6,458 nucleotides of DNA from NCBI GenBank assembly GCA_023258775.1, contig JALQWJ010000086.1, positions 1 to 6,458 of the forward strand, written 5' to 3'. Source of the DNA: Burkholderiaceae bacterium (GTDB taxonomy: Bacteria; Pseudomonadota; Gammaproteobacteria; Burkholderiales; Burkholderiaceae_E). The position numbers and the translations under genes were made by a program. The notes beneath the pieces are model-generated. The model saw nothing but the letters and a program-made list of their open reading frames with translations, had not been told where the DNA came from and searched no databases. Of the stretch, positions 6,432 to 6,458 are shown one piece after another. Positions within the stretch are counted from its first letter, which is position 1, and every line of letters starts with the position of its first letter.

Positions 6432-6458
6432 ATGATTGTATTTAACTTGCATTGCGCT
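6432..6458 (+). CDS. DUF1178 family protein (first nine codons; 3' part outside window)
   Basis: An ATG at 6432 opens a frame that runs to the window edge and reads MIVFNLHCA. This resembles the conserved N-terminus of DUF1178 proteins, which commonly begin MIVF(D/N)L.C, with the cysteine starting a probable metal-binding motif. These are small cytoplasmic proteins of unknown function, common in alpha- and betaproteobacteria. The gene is divergent from mnmH across 50 bp. No Shine-Dalgarno lies at normal distance: GGAG at 6412-6415 is 16 bases away. With only nine codons visible, the family call rests on the N-terminal pattern alone. Confidence 0.65.

Overview
This window reads as an ordinary chromosomal housekeeping segment of a proteobacterium, most likely a betaproteobacterium of the Burkholderiales type. 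The evidence is the order clpX - lon - tRNA-Val - tRNA-Asp - ppiD, promoter -10 boxes of the form GTTAGAAT / GTTACAAT, and a DUF1178-type protein start at the right edge. The species cannot be named from the sequence. No mobile element, CRISPR array, phage gene or defence system is visible.

Layout, left to right. (1) Positions 1-386 are the 3' end of clpX (AAA+ unfoldase of ClpXP), including its arginine finger and sensor-2 motif. (2) An 88-bp gap (387-474) can fold into a two-tier stem-loop and holds a possible 19-codon leader ORF. (3) lon (475-2898) is a complete ATP-dependent protease with every catalytic motif intact. (4) Two tRNA genes follow, Val(UAC) at 2944-3019 and Asp(GUC) at 3069-3145. 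Both encode CCA and each has a plausible -10 box just upstream. (5) A strong intrinsic terminator (3193-3216) ends only three bases before the Shine-Dalgarno of (6) ppiD (3230-5239), a membrane-anchored periplasmic chaperone with one parvulin domain. (7) mnmH/selU (5275-6381) lies on the minus strand, convergent with ppiD, and encodes the tRNA 2-selenouridine synthase. (8) A 50-bp divergent promoter region (6382-6431) with a direct repeat leads to (9) the first nine codons of a plus-strand gene matching the DUF1178 family (6432-6458, cut by the window edge).

The theme of the left two thirds is protein quality control: ClpXP and Lon degrade misfolded and regulatory proteins in the cytoplasm, while PpiD assists proteins leaving the Sec translocon. 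The tRNA pair sits inside this cluster, where enterobacteria carry hupB. MnmH modifies the wobble base of tRNA-Lys, -Glu and -Gln; it shares the tRNA theme but is transcribed separately.

I did not find a clearly new biological system. The observations most worth a second look are regulatory: the folded lon leader, the terminator abutting ppiD, a promoter-like motif pair shared by the tRNA-Asp and DUF1178 upstream regions, the 11-bp-period direct repeat, and a possibly leaderless DUF1178 mRNA. The PpiD parvulin domain also keeps its active-site residues, unlike the E. coli protein.
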